A DNA stretch of 64,000 nucleotides from Primula veris (GCA_963682055.1 OY821749.1:31813631-31877630); one strand, 5' to 3'; positions 36,101-48,763 are shown, counted from the stretch's first letter. The notes: generated by a model from the sequence alone, not told the origin. Numbers and translations are program-made.

Positions 36101-37838
36101 TTAGCTTGCCATTTCCAAAATATTAAGTTCTAAGGTAATTAAAAAATAGCAAAAATCTGTATAACAGTCTGTGAACAGCCAAAAAAGGGAAAAAAGTACG
36201 CAAGCAAATGATAAGCAATGCCTTGACTGATTTGCAATTCTAATCCTTAGAAATCAAATTGAAAACAATAAGCAGATCTTAGTTAAACTTAAATCGTCTT
36301 GAAATAAAAGATATTACAATTTTTGTTTCCTTTGGATCTGAATTTTAAAACAAGCCACCAAAGAAACAAAGAAAAAAGACATAATCCAGTGACATGAGTC
36401 CATAATTCGAGACCAAGACGATTTAAAATAATTCAGTGTCATGAGTCCATTATTTTACCATATAATCTTCTCTTGTTCGTGATATTTAAGTCCAAGCGTC
36501 CATAAGCATTATCGATCAACTTTCTTCTTTGATATCCTTCTCGTTGCTACTTTCTTTATCATCTTCCTGTTCTTGTTGTCGCAGCCGTTGTTGCTCCTGC
36601 TAAAGGAATTTGAATAAGAGTAAAAAATGGACAAATTGGTCGAGTCACAAATTGAACAACAAAGTACATTCATTTTTCCTTGTTAAAATCTACTCTAAAG
36701 ATTATACTGCATTTCTAGAAATTGGTTTACATGCTTGTTTTGTATCAGAGGAGTATTATAGCAGTAAGAGACTTCATATTCAGGTCCGGATTGGGTGTTG
36801 ATATAGATATATTACCAGTATTGCATGTTTACCTTTACTTATCTTTGTGATTTGCGAAATCATTGCTCCTTTTACAACGGAGGGCATTGCAAGGAAAAAG
36901 CTTCAGCATGGATGTTTGGTTAAGTTAATCCATCGAGAAGTAATCCATGGTCAAAGGGTCCCGTAAGTTAAAAATAATTTAAAACGTAAAATCAAAATTC
37001 TGGGAGAATTTGTCCTTCCAAAAAGAAAGCCTTCAGATTTAAGTGTTTAAACGATTCAGTCCCTTTTTAATCATGATAAATGACGGAGGGACATAAGAAG
37101 GGGAGAGGTGCCGGAGAATACTTACATCTTCACGAAGGTGTTGAATGGTTCTATTAAGATTACCCTTCCACATCGTTCGTTTGTCTTCTTCTTCTTCTTC
37201 TTCTATTACTAAAATATCCTCCTCATAAAGCTTCACATAATTGAGGCTTGGAGTGTGCACAAAGCCCATCGAAAAGGATTTAAATACGGGGAAGTCTATT
37301 ATGCCGACATCATATAGCTCAGGGAATTCTATGTCATCAGCCACGTGGTAAAATCTCTCGGGAGCTGGCAGTTTATAGAGTTGAACATCCTTTAATTTAG
37401 GTAAAATGCTCCCGGTGTATTCCTCAATTCCATCTACTTCCTTTTTAGCCGAAATGACTTCTCTTAAATTGTTGCATTCACTTATGTTAAGTCTACGAAG
37501 ATGTACAAGATATCTAGCTGTGCAAGGGCTGAACACGTACTCCAGACTGTCACATCTCTTAATGACCAGTCGGGATAGATTATTGAAAGACCCTGCCTGA
37601 AGTTGACCGCACCATATCTTCTTCATGTTCTTCAAAGACCAAAGTGCCATCACCCTCAATCCAGGAAATGAAACCTGCAGACCAACAGCAGCGAGTAAAA
37701 AGTAACTCAAGGTTTATAATGAACTAAATGGACCATGAAAAAACCATATGTTTTGTCTTGTGAAAAGTGGGTTTTGAGTTTATCTTCACGCAAAATAAAT
37801 AACTGCACTGTTCTCTCTCTATCTCTCTGTTATTTCAG

Positions 37839-38188
37839 AGTGTGTTTGGAATCCGAAAAATGTCACGGAAAAGAAAAGAAAATGAAAAGAAAGTAAAACC
37901 AAGGAAAATGAACTTGCAACGATTTTCCGGTCATGTATTTAGAAGGTTAAGAGAAAAGAAAAGAAAAAAAGGAGAGAGAGGGAGCTAGTCCCATTTTTCC
38001 CATTTGTTTTCATTTTCCTCCCCACTTTTGGAAGTAAAATGGTTTCTCTCATTATACACAAAGTTTTCCCTCACTTTCTTTTGTTTTCTTTTCCATTGGT
38101 TTTCCTATGCAAACAAACACAAGAAAATGTTTTCTTGGGAAATTATTTTCATTTTCCCATGAGTTTTCCGGGTTGCAAACACACCCTT
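37839..38188. mobile_element. MITE in an intron of NLR copy B
   Basis: Ends agtgtgtttggaatccgaaa and ttttccgggttgcaaacacaccctta are inverted repeats of the GGGTGTGTTTGG type. The equivalent intron of copy A (about 25115) lacks it, so it is a later insertion. The interior is rich in aaaagaaaag / cttttcttttc symmetry. Confidence 0.7.
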
Positions 38189-39672
38189 AGTGTGTGTACG
38201 CATTATCAAGGTACGTGTCAAGCAAATCTATTAGTGCAATTCTACTAGTTATGAATTAAAAACTATGGAGACCTGTTTTATAATCAACTAGATGGGCACC
38301 CATAAAAGCATGAAAGGAAAGCTGATTCGTGTTTTGAAATGTGAAGCACGAATTATCTCTAAAAAATGGAAATTTCATTTTGAACTTTAGAAAGAAGCTC
38401 ATATTTTCGTTAATTTAGTGTACCTTGTGAGGAAAGATATATTTCAAAGGATTTTCATTTGAGTTGGAGATTAAGTACTCGGCTTCCGGTATATTCCTAA
38501 GACTTAAACTGGTTAGCTGATGAAATTCAATTTCCACTACACCTTTGCAAAAGCATATGAGAGATGATGCATTACTGATATGCAGTAAATGTACATTAGG
38601 GAACTGAAGTTTGCCAGTTGCATCTTCTTGTCTACCCTCCCAACTAATTACTTCTTCCATGTTTCCACATTGATTAATCTCGAGTAATTCAAGATCTACA
38701 GTGTCCACTGCAGTTGACAGTTGGAATATGTTCCTCAATTGATTGCAATTGGTCACATAGAGCTCGTTTAGCTTGAGCAAACTCCCGACCACGAGTAGGC
38801 CATTTACTATATTTTTTAAACTCGAGCAGTTAGTCATCTTAAGTGTGCGTAGATGAACAAAGTAAGTGGCTGTATAGCGGCTGAACACGTACTCCAGATT
38901 GTCACATCCTTTAATTATAAGTGTGGACAGATTATAGAAAGACCCTGACTGAGGTTGCCCACACCATATCTCCTTCATGTTCTTCAAATAAAAAAGTGTC
39001 ATGGCCACCAATTTGGGAAAGAACACCTGCGGACCAAAACAGCAGCGACTAAACTAACAATTTACTCCTCATAAACAGTAAATGTGGATATAATCTAGGA
39101 ACTCGGGGCAAATTAGTAATTTATCCCCAGATGCTGTAAATTTGTCTTTGAGTCTTTGTACAAGTGAACTCAGGGCATAAATAATCCCCTCCACCTACTT
39201 AGACGTGTTATAAAGTTTTTGTCATATATTAGTAAAAACACCTATTATTAATTTGAAAAAATGTTCCTATCTTCTTTACGATTATAATTACCTAAGGATT
39301 CAACTTCTAAGTATACTAAATCTACCCCACCTAACTGTTCACACACATCAACTTTTTTTTCTGCGTTTCTCTTCAGGTTCAGTTAGAGATTTATGTAAAC
39401 TCTTTCACTTTCCTTCCTGTATAACTATGAAATTGAACCCTAGTTACAAAAATTATTGTTATATTGATCCATCGGTTTGACTTTATGCTAAGTAGTCACT
39501 AGTTCGACAAAATTTAGTTCTAGAAGACTCAAAGTTATTCATTTCATAGGCAGATTGTGATGCCCCAATTTTGTGCATATGCTGTTGTAGAAGGATATTA
39601 TAGGAAAGGGAAATTCTCATTAATAAATTGGGAGGCAAAAACCTCTATTCATTGTATAACAACAATAAACAC

Positions 39673-40184
39673 ACGGGTTTTATACGTTTAGTACACCAAA
39701 CTATATGCTTTTAACGATTTGGGTACCCCACCTTTCAAATTTTCCAATTTGGGTACCACACTATAATAACTTTCCAATTTAGGTACCACCGTCTAAATTA
39801 ATCACGGAATCATGTCACGTGACATTTGACAAACGTTAATTTGAGAGGGTAATTTGACAATTTTTCACAAAAATATGTCATCCTAGAAAAACGTTTCTCC
39901 CAATTTCACAAATAAAAAAAATGGATTATGTGATAATTTTTGTTGTGTGAAATTGGGGAATTTTTTTTTCTAGAATGACATTTTTATGCAAAATTGTCGA
40001 ATTACCCTCTCAAATTAACGTTTGTCAAATGTCACGTGACATGAATCCGTGATTAATTTAGACGGTGGTACCTAAATTGGAAAATTATTATAGTGTGGTA
40101 TCCAAATTGGAAAATTTGAAAGGTGGGTGGGTACCCAAATCGTTAACAACAGTATAGTTTGGTGTACTAAACGTATTTTTTCCC
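39673..40184. mobile_element. Mutator-like foldback MITE in NLR copy B
   Basis: Arms of roughly 230 bp are reverse complements (left: tacgtttagtacaccaaact, aatttgggtacc, gtcacgtgacatttgac; right: gtcaaatgtcacgtgac, ggtaccta, agtttggtgtactaaacgta). Right end attttttccc. A 9-bp flank aataaacac/aataaacat is visible, offset by two bases on the left. Same terminal family as 43466-43788. Confidence 0.78.
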
Positions 40185-41488
40185 AATAAACATAGAACAA
40201 TATAAAATCTGAAATTCCTGTCAAATCAATATAAAATACAATTATAATACTGAATTTTACAAAATTAATCCCATAGAATCTCTTAACAGTTGAGTCTCCA
40301 TATATTGAAACCAGGTATAGTATTTTTCTTTCTTTTTTACACTGGCTGTGGTAGAAAACTATTCTCAATTTTAAAGAATAACACCAACAGGTACAAAAAT
40401 AATTTTTTTCAGAAAGTACACCATAGAAATTTATAAAATAATCTATAATTGGCATTGCTAACAGGTACTAAATAGAAGTGAACTATAATGTTTTTATGCA
40501 CAGCTAAAAAATTTCGTTTTTAGCTTTGGTGGCGCCAGAGACGGAAAACCATTAAAAAAAAGTATGAATCAGTACCTTATGAGGAAAGATGGAATTTACA
40601 TTCACATCTGAAACAGAAACTACGCACTCGACCGCCGCTATCCACATCAGAGTCAAATCCATTAGCTGATGGAATTCGATTTCGTTAGCCCCTTTGCAGA
40701 AGCATACGAGAGTATTACCACCGATTCTCATAACTTATAGTTTAGGAAATAGTAACTTCCTGTTTGCCTGTCCTTCTCTTCCCACCCAACAAATTACCTT
40801 TTCCAAGCTTTCACAATCATAAACACGGAGTTTTTCAAGATGCAGGGCATATACTCCATTTGACAGCCGAAATATATTCCTCAATTGATTACAGTTCCGC
40901 ACATTAAGTTTTTTTAACAATGCAAAATTTTCGGCCACTAGTGGGCCATTTGTTATCTGCTGCAAATTGTTGAGCTTAGAGAGCATTAATGACTCCAGCG
41001 TAGATACCAGGAAGGGTGGTTTTGAACAATCCATGTATTGGCTAGATATTCTGGAGTAACAGTATCGTGGATCTCCAAACATCTGATACATTGAGACTCC
41101 CCTCGCACTAACTCAAACACCAAACTTTGCGTCGATTCTCCTTTTAGAAGCAACGCCTCAGATTTGTGTAAAAGAAAATCAAAGTCTTCTCCCAAGGATA
41201 CATGAGAGACTGACAGTATCCTTTCATAGTTTTCAGAAGCTCTGATAAACTGATAATCCTTACTATTTCCTAAATGGATCTGAAACTTTTTCAGGTTCTG
41301 TATCAGAGGAGTTCCTTGTAACATTCTTGGATTCTGTATGGCGAAACGCAAAATATGTAGATTGTACAACGACTCAAACTCCCCGTGGGTTGCAATTCCG
41401 CTTTTATCATATTCTTTTTCTCCCCGATCAATAATGAGTCCTCCCAGGTACAGTTCCTCAAGATTGGATAGGCCTGAAATGATTCCAG

Positions 41489-43094
41489 GTACAGAGCATT
41501 GTCGAGGATGAGGCTCGATTTCTAAAAGGGTGTATTAACAGTTGGTGCTTGATTTGAAGGCACGCTATGTTTTAAGCCAGAGGGCAAAGAAGAGAACTTG
41601 AGACATCATAGAGCTGCTACAAGAAGGAAAATTTCCAAAAGTATCTTTACCAGCCCCTCCTATACTATTCACGAGTTCGACATCCACAACTTTGAATTCT
41701 CGAGGCGAAAATACAGAATGATATTGCAGAAATGTTAAGTCTTATAATTAAGGAAAATAATCCTATTCTAAGAGCTAGTCGTCTAAATCAAAGACTAGAA
41801 GGCAAGAAAGTTCTCATTATACTGGATAACGTTTGGGAAGAGTTTGATCTTCAAGCCCTCGGTATTACTTTGCAAGTTGGTCAAAGTAAGTGCAAAGTTG
41901 TTTACACGTCACGAACTCAAGGCAAGGCTTATGGATGGATTTCAGGAGTAGAAGACACGAGTTGCCGCTTGATCCCTTACCAGACGATGAATCGTGGAAT
42001 CTTTTCAATGAAAAGATTGGAGTTTTCCTAGACGAAAATCCCGACTTGGTACCTACAGCCGAACAGATTATGAAAGAATGTGCAGGTCTGCCTCTTGCCT
42101 TGGTAACTTTAGCGCGTGTACTTAATAGGAAGAGAGAACATACTTGGAATGATACTCTACTGAAACTAAGTACAACATTAGGAGTGGAACCTAAAGTATA
42201 CAAGTCATTAAGGCTAAGTTATGATCACTTAGACGATAAGGAAGCCAAGTCGGTGTTCTTGCTTTGCAGCCTGTTCGAAGAAGATTCATGTATCGTTGTT
42301 GAAAGCTTAGTCACCATGGGAATGGGATTACGGTTGTTCAGAGGAACCAACAGCATAGAAGCAGCAAGAGACAGAGTTTTTGCAATAGTTGAACATTTAC
42401 GATCTCGTTGTTTAGTATCAGAAGGGGAAGCTTTTATTACGGTTCATGATGTCGTTCGGGATGTTTCAAAATCCATTGCATTCACTGAGAGAGGTTCGTT
42501 AGTTATAGAGTATGGAGTTACATTGGAGACGTTACTGGAGCAATATTTGGCAACTACAGAGCATTGCACTTGGATATCACTTATGTCGAATGAAATTAAG
42601 GAGCTTCCGTCCATGTCTCGATTTCCTAGGCTGGAGCTTCTGCAATGCACGGAGAACGACCTACAGATCTCTGATAGTTGCTTTGAGGGGCTGATCAACC
42701 TTCAGGTTGTTGATGTTATGTGCTCCAAAGTTCCAGAACTTCCCTCATCGCTCCGATCTCTTACAAGCTTGCGTTCTTTGTGTCTCAGACATTCTAGGTT
42801 CGCGGACTTTGCTGCTATAAATTTTTTACAGAACTTGGAGATCCTTCGCATTGCCAATAACTTTATTGAGGGAGTGCCTCGAGAATTCAAAGTTGTGGAT
42901 GTCGAACTCGTGAATAGTATGGGAGGGGCTGATAATGATACTTTTGGAAATTTTCCTTCTTGTAGCAGCTCAATGATGTCTCGAGTTCTCTTCTTTGCCC
43001 TCCGGCTTAAAACATAGCATGCCTTAAATTCAAGCACCAACTGTTAATACACCCTTTTGGAAATCGAGCCTCATCCTCGACAATGCTCTGTACC
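41489..43094. repeat. Pair of 216-bp inverted repeats bounding the NLR inversion
   Basis: 41489-41704 and 42879-43094 are reverse complements with about 90-95 percent identity by eye. Both are copies of the coiled-coil-to-NB linker (VEDEARF..., SRRAKKRTR..., ELLQEGKFPKVS, and so on). Only the right copy is in its original orientation; the left is the extra one created with the inversion. Confidence 0.88.
41706..42879 (+). pseudogene. Inverted NB-ARC to first-LRR block of NLR copy B
   Basis: On the plus strand the block reads NDIAEML, kinase-2 GKKVLIILDNVWEEFDL, SKCKVVYTSRTQ, then a +4 frameshift near 41925, GLPLALVTL (about 42090), FLLCSLFEED, the MHD-equivalent VHDVVRD (about 42445) and the first LRRs to ANNFIEGVP. 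The long plus-strand frame 41890-43017 continues past 42879 only by reading the inverted-repeat arm in antisense, so its last ~45 residues are not NLR protein. The P-loop is absent. Confidence 0.88.
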
Positions 43095-43465
43095 TCACCC
43101 TCAACAGAACCAACACTCTCCAACCAAGTTTCAACGGTATTCAGTATTTTGTCCACATTATTTCCAGCAACCTCAACTTCTTGTCTGAGATCATCTTTCA
43201 AATTTCGCAGCTTTTCCGGTTCAAGCTGAAGAGTCTTGAGATTTTCATTAAACTGAAATAAATAACCTAACTGCCGTCCGATTGGAGCAACCAATAAGTC
43301 ACTGATTTTTCCCGAGATAGCGAAAGCAACTTCTGCCATTCTAAATGTCTCCTTTCTCTTTAGATCCTTTCCCGTGCTTTTGTTTTCAAAGCTAAAATAA
43401 AAAAGATGATCAATGAATGTTTCTCACATCTAAAAAACCAATTCAACAAGCGAATAGCTAAAATA

Positions 43466-43788
43466 GGGGGAATATACGTTTAGTGTATTGTACGGTACCA
43501 CTATTTACAATTAAGGTACTGATCTGGAAATTATACCACAATTGAGGACCTAACGTTAAACAAAATGACGGAATTGCACTCATGTTCACTCACCTACCAC
43601 CTATCACCTATCACATATCCATCAAAAACAGATCCCTAATGTGAGAGATAGTGAGTGCAATTTCGTCGATTTATGGTGTCTGACCTTAATTGGACGAAAA
43701 TTTGTACATAAGTACCTCAATTGTTAAAGGTGGTACTCCACTGCCTAAATTGTTAACCAGCAGTAGTACACTAAACGTATTTTTTCCC
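43466..43788. mobile_element. Mutator-like MITE upstream of NLR copy B, 9-bp TSD
   Basis: Ends gggggaatatacgtttagtgta and tacactaaacgtattttttccc, flanked on each side by gctaaaata (43457-43465 and 43789-43797). A 9-bp duplication is the Mutator-superfamily hallmark. Same insertion as 27519-27864 in unit A. Confidence 0.8.
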
Positions 43789-44879
43789 GCTAAAATAGAT
43801 GCCAGAACTAAGGAGATTAGTTAAGGAATCGCCAACCAAACCAAGATGAATTTATAATTTTAAATTGTGAAAAATATAGTGGTTCTGAAATCAATTAACA
43901 TGAATCCATAATGGTACGCGGAAAATAGAACACTATCGCCAGGGAATATAATGTTTTAGCTTAATCATAAAATAAGAAGCAGGTCTCAAAAGTAAGTGCC
44001 AACTTGCAAATTTTCTCATGTTCAGGAAACAAAAAAAAAAGGCATAAAATGAAAAGTTTATTAAGAGATACGAAGATATATTTGTTCAATATACGGAAAA
44101 AAAAAATACACATTCAGTAATATTACTTTTTAACTTCTCTGTCATCTCACAAATTGCAAAAATTCTCTTTTCAATATGAATCCATCAACTTCTTCTCCAT
44201 TCATAATATTGCTTAGTAAATCAAGTCAAAGAAAACACCAAAGTGGCATTATAAAATTCTTGAGAGTGAACTAACATAGATAAATAAATTACTGAAACAA
44301 AGATAAATAGTTCAATCAAGATGCACGTGGAAACATCTAACAAGAAAGAGTGCGAACGGAGATAAAATAAAATAAAAATCCTATTCTTTTTACAACCCTA
44401 TTCATTTCTCTGAATTTAAATTAGAAAGAAAGAAAATGATAGTGTTCTGGGGCTTAAATAAGCAAAAATAGAAAATGACCAACAATAATGGATTTGAATG
44501 GAAAGAAACAAACTTCCTAAGGAAAATCATTGATTAGTACATACAAACACAATTAATATCCAAAATTCCACATTTTCAACTCCTATTTAATATTTGGCAC
44601 ATATTAACGTAAATTTAAATTATGTACTAAATGATCATTTTCCCCTAAGAAAATACCAGATAAACCAGAAAGAAGTAAATATTCATGTGGCAGGGAAATG
44701 AAACAATGATAAAAAAAATATATATATAAAAAAAAACTTGCAAAATATAAAAATACTCACTTAATAAAACAATTTATCAAGGAAAACCCATTGAGACATT
44801 TTCTCAAACAGTTGGTGTACCATCGCATACAATGAAGCAAAGTTACGATATAAAAAGTTACATGGATCACTGGTCCACA

Positions 44880-45290
44880 CAAAACTCACGAATGATTCCC
44901 TAAATTATTCCTTCCCTCACGCTAAACAAATGTGTCCTGACCTATAATTAAAATTATTTCAAAAAAGTTAAGTTTATGGTCAGAGCTACCCGATAAATTT
45001 TCAATTTTTTTATTTCGCTAATTATGATTGTCAAAATTACACGTATTTTGATACGAAATATTTGTTTAAGGACAGAGGAAGTATAATAGTAATAAATTAT
45101 TCTGGTTCATATTTTTGTAGTTGTAATAGTGTTACGATTATTAAAATATAATAAAAAAAATAAAATAAATAATATAGGATTATTATAAGTAAAAGAATAA
45201 TAAAGCTGGAATTTTATGTAAATGAACGATTTATTAAAATCTATAAAATCTATTAGCTTTGATGAAATTGTTGAGGTAGGGGTGCGGATG
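44880..45290. mobile_element. Second copy of the composite Harbinger/Stowaway MITE
   Basis: Shares with 12730-13150 the nested Stowaway-like part (attccttccctcacgctaaac...tttaaggacagaggaag) and the following run (agtataatagtaataaa, ggttcatattttt, attattaaaatataataaaaaaa). The right end is more diverged (gcggatgct). Confidence 0.6.
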
Positions 45291-45299
45291 CTATAATAA

Positions 45300-47640
45300 C
45301 TATTGAATTATGCTTTTTTATATTAACTTTGAATTGCAGAATATGTGTGGCTGTGAATATTTAAGTGAGTCCACTTTTGTCTGGAGATATATCTAATTTC
45401 GTTATGTTACCAAACGACATCTAATTTACATTAATTAATAATTTATATTAAAATTATCAAAATGAATTTTGATACATTTTATAAACCGGTTAAAATTACA
45501 CGTTAAATACAGCTAATTAGTAAGAGAGGGGGTAATTAATATCAGTGTACTATACATATTGAATTGCACATATTATTTGATAAAATATCGTATACAAATT
45601 GAATTACACATTATTGTAGATATTTCTAATTTGTACCATTATGATGTTAATAAGTGATGTAATGAAATTATGATCATGAAAACATCATGACATGAAAATG
45701 GCAAATGGGGCATGGGGGTGTCGGATTTAAATAGTCAGTTTTGTTAATAAGTGATGTAATGAAATTAGGATCGTTTTTAACATATTATATTGAAAATGCA
45801 ATGTTTAAAAATAAATAAAAAAACGTAATTATCGAAATTCTGGGATACTGTATATTTTTTTAAAAAAAAGATAGAAAATGTTCTCAAACCGTGTAATCGA
45901 AATAGAGAATTATATTGTTGATAAATTGAAATAAAAGTTTTTCTATTTGAATTTTTAGCATGAATTCAAATAAAATGGAAAATCTCATGTTCAGTAGAAT
46001 AAAATATAATCCACTTTGAAATGGAAGTAGTATATATGCTATTAAATGTATTTTGAAATTGGCCAATTTTTAGTGACACATACAATAAATATGATGAGGA
46101 CAAAATTAGCTGTTGCTTAAAATAGGAGGCATATATGCATTACCATTATCGTAGCCATATTAAAGAAGTTAATTACCACATATGTAGTGATGTAAATGCA
46201 TGGCTCTGATTATTATAAATACTAATTTTTGCATTAGTTTTATAAAAAGAAGAACAATATATATACTGTTGCAGTACCATATATATAACACAAGCATACA
46301 CTTTAAATTCGTAACGTATTCTTGCAAATATTATCGTAACGTACCACCCATGTTGACCCATTTATTACTATAACTAATTACTAATTAAAATAAAGTGGCA
46401 TCCAGTTTTTTTTAAACTTCTAGTCTTTTAGGAGTTAATGAAGGAATCAAAATCGTAATATTTGATCTGGGAATGTGAAAAATCACAACACATTGTAGAC
46501 TACTTTTTAAAATGAACACTACTTTTGGATTGTTTTAATGCTATAAGATTACTAATATTACTGCACATTTATATCAGTATTTGACTATGCTAGTTAATAT
46601 TAATAATTAACCAGATGCTATGCAAACTAATTAATACTAAGTATTAAAACATGAATTACAGTATATTTTTAAAATCACACACACACATATATATACACAT
46701 ATATATGTACATGTATGTAATATTGGGAATTGTTTCTGTGGAGTATTTTTGGTATAAAGCACAGCTATTTTCTCTCTAAGTCTAGGGACTTATTCAAGGT
46801 TTGATTCATATCATTTCATCACAAACAAATATGTACAGTAAATCTTTACCTTATTGCATGATCCCTAATGCTTCATTTATAATTTTTTTGAAGATTTTCT
46901 TTAAAGCCAAATTAAAGGTTGATCGTGACGAAGGGGAGTCCCAAATATATCAATATTGAAGACTGGCATATAATCTAGTATTAAGGTAATAAGAATTTTG
47001 ATACTATATTTTCCAGTTTTTTTTTTTTTAGTTTTCAATTTTATGCACTTTTGTTGTAATTAATCATGCTGGACCAGTTTTTAAGTTGTGAGTGCTAAAT
47101 GGGTTCCAAAAAATCAAGTCAGATAAGTTTCATTGTAAACATATGGTTTTTTTAATAGGAAATAGTAGATGCCTTTATTAATTAATTTTATTTTTATGAT
47201 CAGAGGGACATTATTTCCGAAACATAAATTAAATATTTTTCTAAAGAACTTAAAATTTTGATCGAAAGGAATATTCTATCTTGTTCCAGAAAAAAAACCA
47301 ACAACACCTTTGAATTCTATACTCACAATTTAATATTGGATTGAAGGTTAATTAAGATTTGAAGGTTAAGCGGCATTAAGTCCATTTTTTATAAGTAAGA
47401 GAGTTATTTATAATATTATTCATTTTGAGGATACAATTAATTTCACCTGAATATATTGATTGAATGCAAAAAAGTCAACTAAATAGATCAATGAAAGAAA
47501 CAATTCTGTATTCAAAAGATCTTGAAGATTGAATTTTGAGAAAAGTTAGCATGCAACAGTATTTGTTTTTCTTAGTCATATAAATTTCCAGAATACAACA
47601 TAATTGACCGCCCATTTGAATTCTTAAGTACACGTGACTA
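45300..47640. other. Intergenic DNA, nothing recognised
   Basis: AT-rich with chance frames of about 60-70 codons. A short CA/TA microsatellite lies at about 46676-46715. No gene, RNA or element ends that I can support. Confidence 0.6.
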
Positions 47641-47652
47641 AATGTATAGAAG

Positions 47653-47776
47653 TAGGATTGATTGAGATGCCTTGAATATAAAAAAATCAATCCATATCCC
47701 GTCTCAATCCGATATATATTTTACTGGTTGGATTGCAATCTATGTTTCCAAACCGTGGGTTAATCCGTTCCAAACC

Positions 47777-47837
<61 letters not shown>

Positions 47838-48203
47838 GTGTATTTCAATATACTAACATTCCATTGTTTTTATATTTTAGTCTGGTTATTTGTTCGCGAA
47901 TGTTTTAAACATATTTTGATTGGTTTTAATTTATATTTCTCTTTGAAAAATTCAATTTATTTTAAAATTTAGGTTAATTGTGTAAAATATGAAAAATACA
48001 TGAACAAAATGAAAATTTAAGAATCAATCTCAACCCAATCCGTAATTTATTTTGCGGGTTGGGTTGGAGTTTTAATTGTAACGGATTGAGTTGAGTAGAC
48101 ATTTAAATTTTATCAACCCGATCCAATCCGTCCCGCCATTTATTTTATGGATTGGATTAGTATTGATGTTAATCCGGAACAATCCGTCACGTGTACATCC
48201 CTA
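47653..48203. mobile_element. Nonautonomous hAT element with perfect 8-bp TSD and internal (TA)n
   Basis: Starts taggattgattgagatgcc and ends gtgtacatcccta; flanks tatagaag at 47645-47652 and 48204-48211 are identical. Interior built of caatccg/cggattg words plus a 57-bp TA run (about 47778-47834), which yields a meaningless Ile-Tyr repeat frame. 551 bp. Confidence 0.85.
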
Positions 48204-48763
48204 TATAGAAGTATTTCCTAAGAAAAAATTAGTTGCTTAAGTTATTGCTAAACACCCTTACCTTTTTTTAATACTAGAAAAAAATCATATTGCTAAGAAA
48301 AGTTAATACCAAACGGTCTAAATTAAATAATTAATTATGACAATAATTTCGAGACTTGGAGAAAAGTTAGCAACGTCATCTACACTTTAGAAAGCACAAT
48401 TAATTATAACTATAAAAATAACTTTTCTTTTGTTTTATTTAGTCATATTATAATTTTTTATAATACAACATAATTGACGGTACGTCAATACGTGTAATTG
48501 AGCAGTGCCATCACTAAGAGCTAACAACCGTCCATTCGAATTCTATATATATATTACATGTGACTAATAAAATGTATAGCTTTTATTTTTAATTATTAGG
48601 TGCTTAACCTTTTGGCTTATTGCTAAACACCATTGACTTTTTTTAATAGAAAAAACATGCTATGAAAAGATGCATGATACCAAACGGTCTAATTAAAACT
48701 AACTAGTCTCTTTGCCCCTAATTTAATATGGGCTCCTTTGCATGCCTCTCATACATTAATAAT

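Larger units (their letters stand above)
36516..43339 (-). pseudogene. CC-NBS-LRR resistance gene copy B, broken by an internal inversion
   Basis: Same gene as copy A in the duplicate unit. The coiled-coil exon opens MAEVAFAISGKISDLLVAPI at 43339, intact until a 1-bp loss in the NSWCLN.KACY region (frame closes at 43007). The linker SRRAKKRTRDIIELLQEGKF follows. Then the NB-ARC and first LRRs run on the opposite strand (41706-42879); the P-loop is missing. Minus-strand coding resumes as LRRs at about 41490-40576 (SNLEELYLGGLIIDRG), with a frameshift near 41000-41090 and a TAA at about 40737. Three clean exons follow: 39026-38424, 37674-37126 and 36599-36516. The last LRR exons differ from copy A by few residues (for example two extra Glu in the poly-Glu run), so duplication was recent relative to most decay. 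Confidence 0.88.
34690..44840. repeat. Segmental duplication, unit B (NLR pseudogene B)
   Basis: Direct repeat of unit A about 12.07 kb away at the left edge. B-specific material: the Harbinger-like MITE at 35462-36100, a MITE at 37839-38188, a foldback element at 39673-40184 and an extra LRR exon at about 41490-40576. The small ORF of unit A recurs at 35248-35379, but its ATG is ATA. Confidence 0.88.

Noticed and set aside
41865..42203. 112-codon minus-strand frame inside the inverted NB-ARC block
   Set aside because: Antisense shadow of the plus-strand GLPLA region; no NLR motifs in that reading.
42880..43017. C-terminal part of the 375-codon plus-strand NLR frame
   Set aside because: It reads the inverted-repeat arm (CC-NB linker) in antisense; true LRR homology ends at ANNFIEGVP.
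47672..47972. Two 78-79-codon frames with long Ile-Tyr repeats
   Set aside because: Translation of the (TA)n run inside the hAT element at 47653-48203; not a gene.
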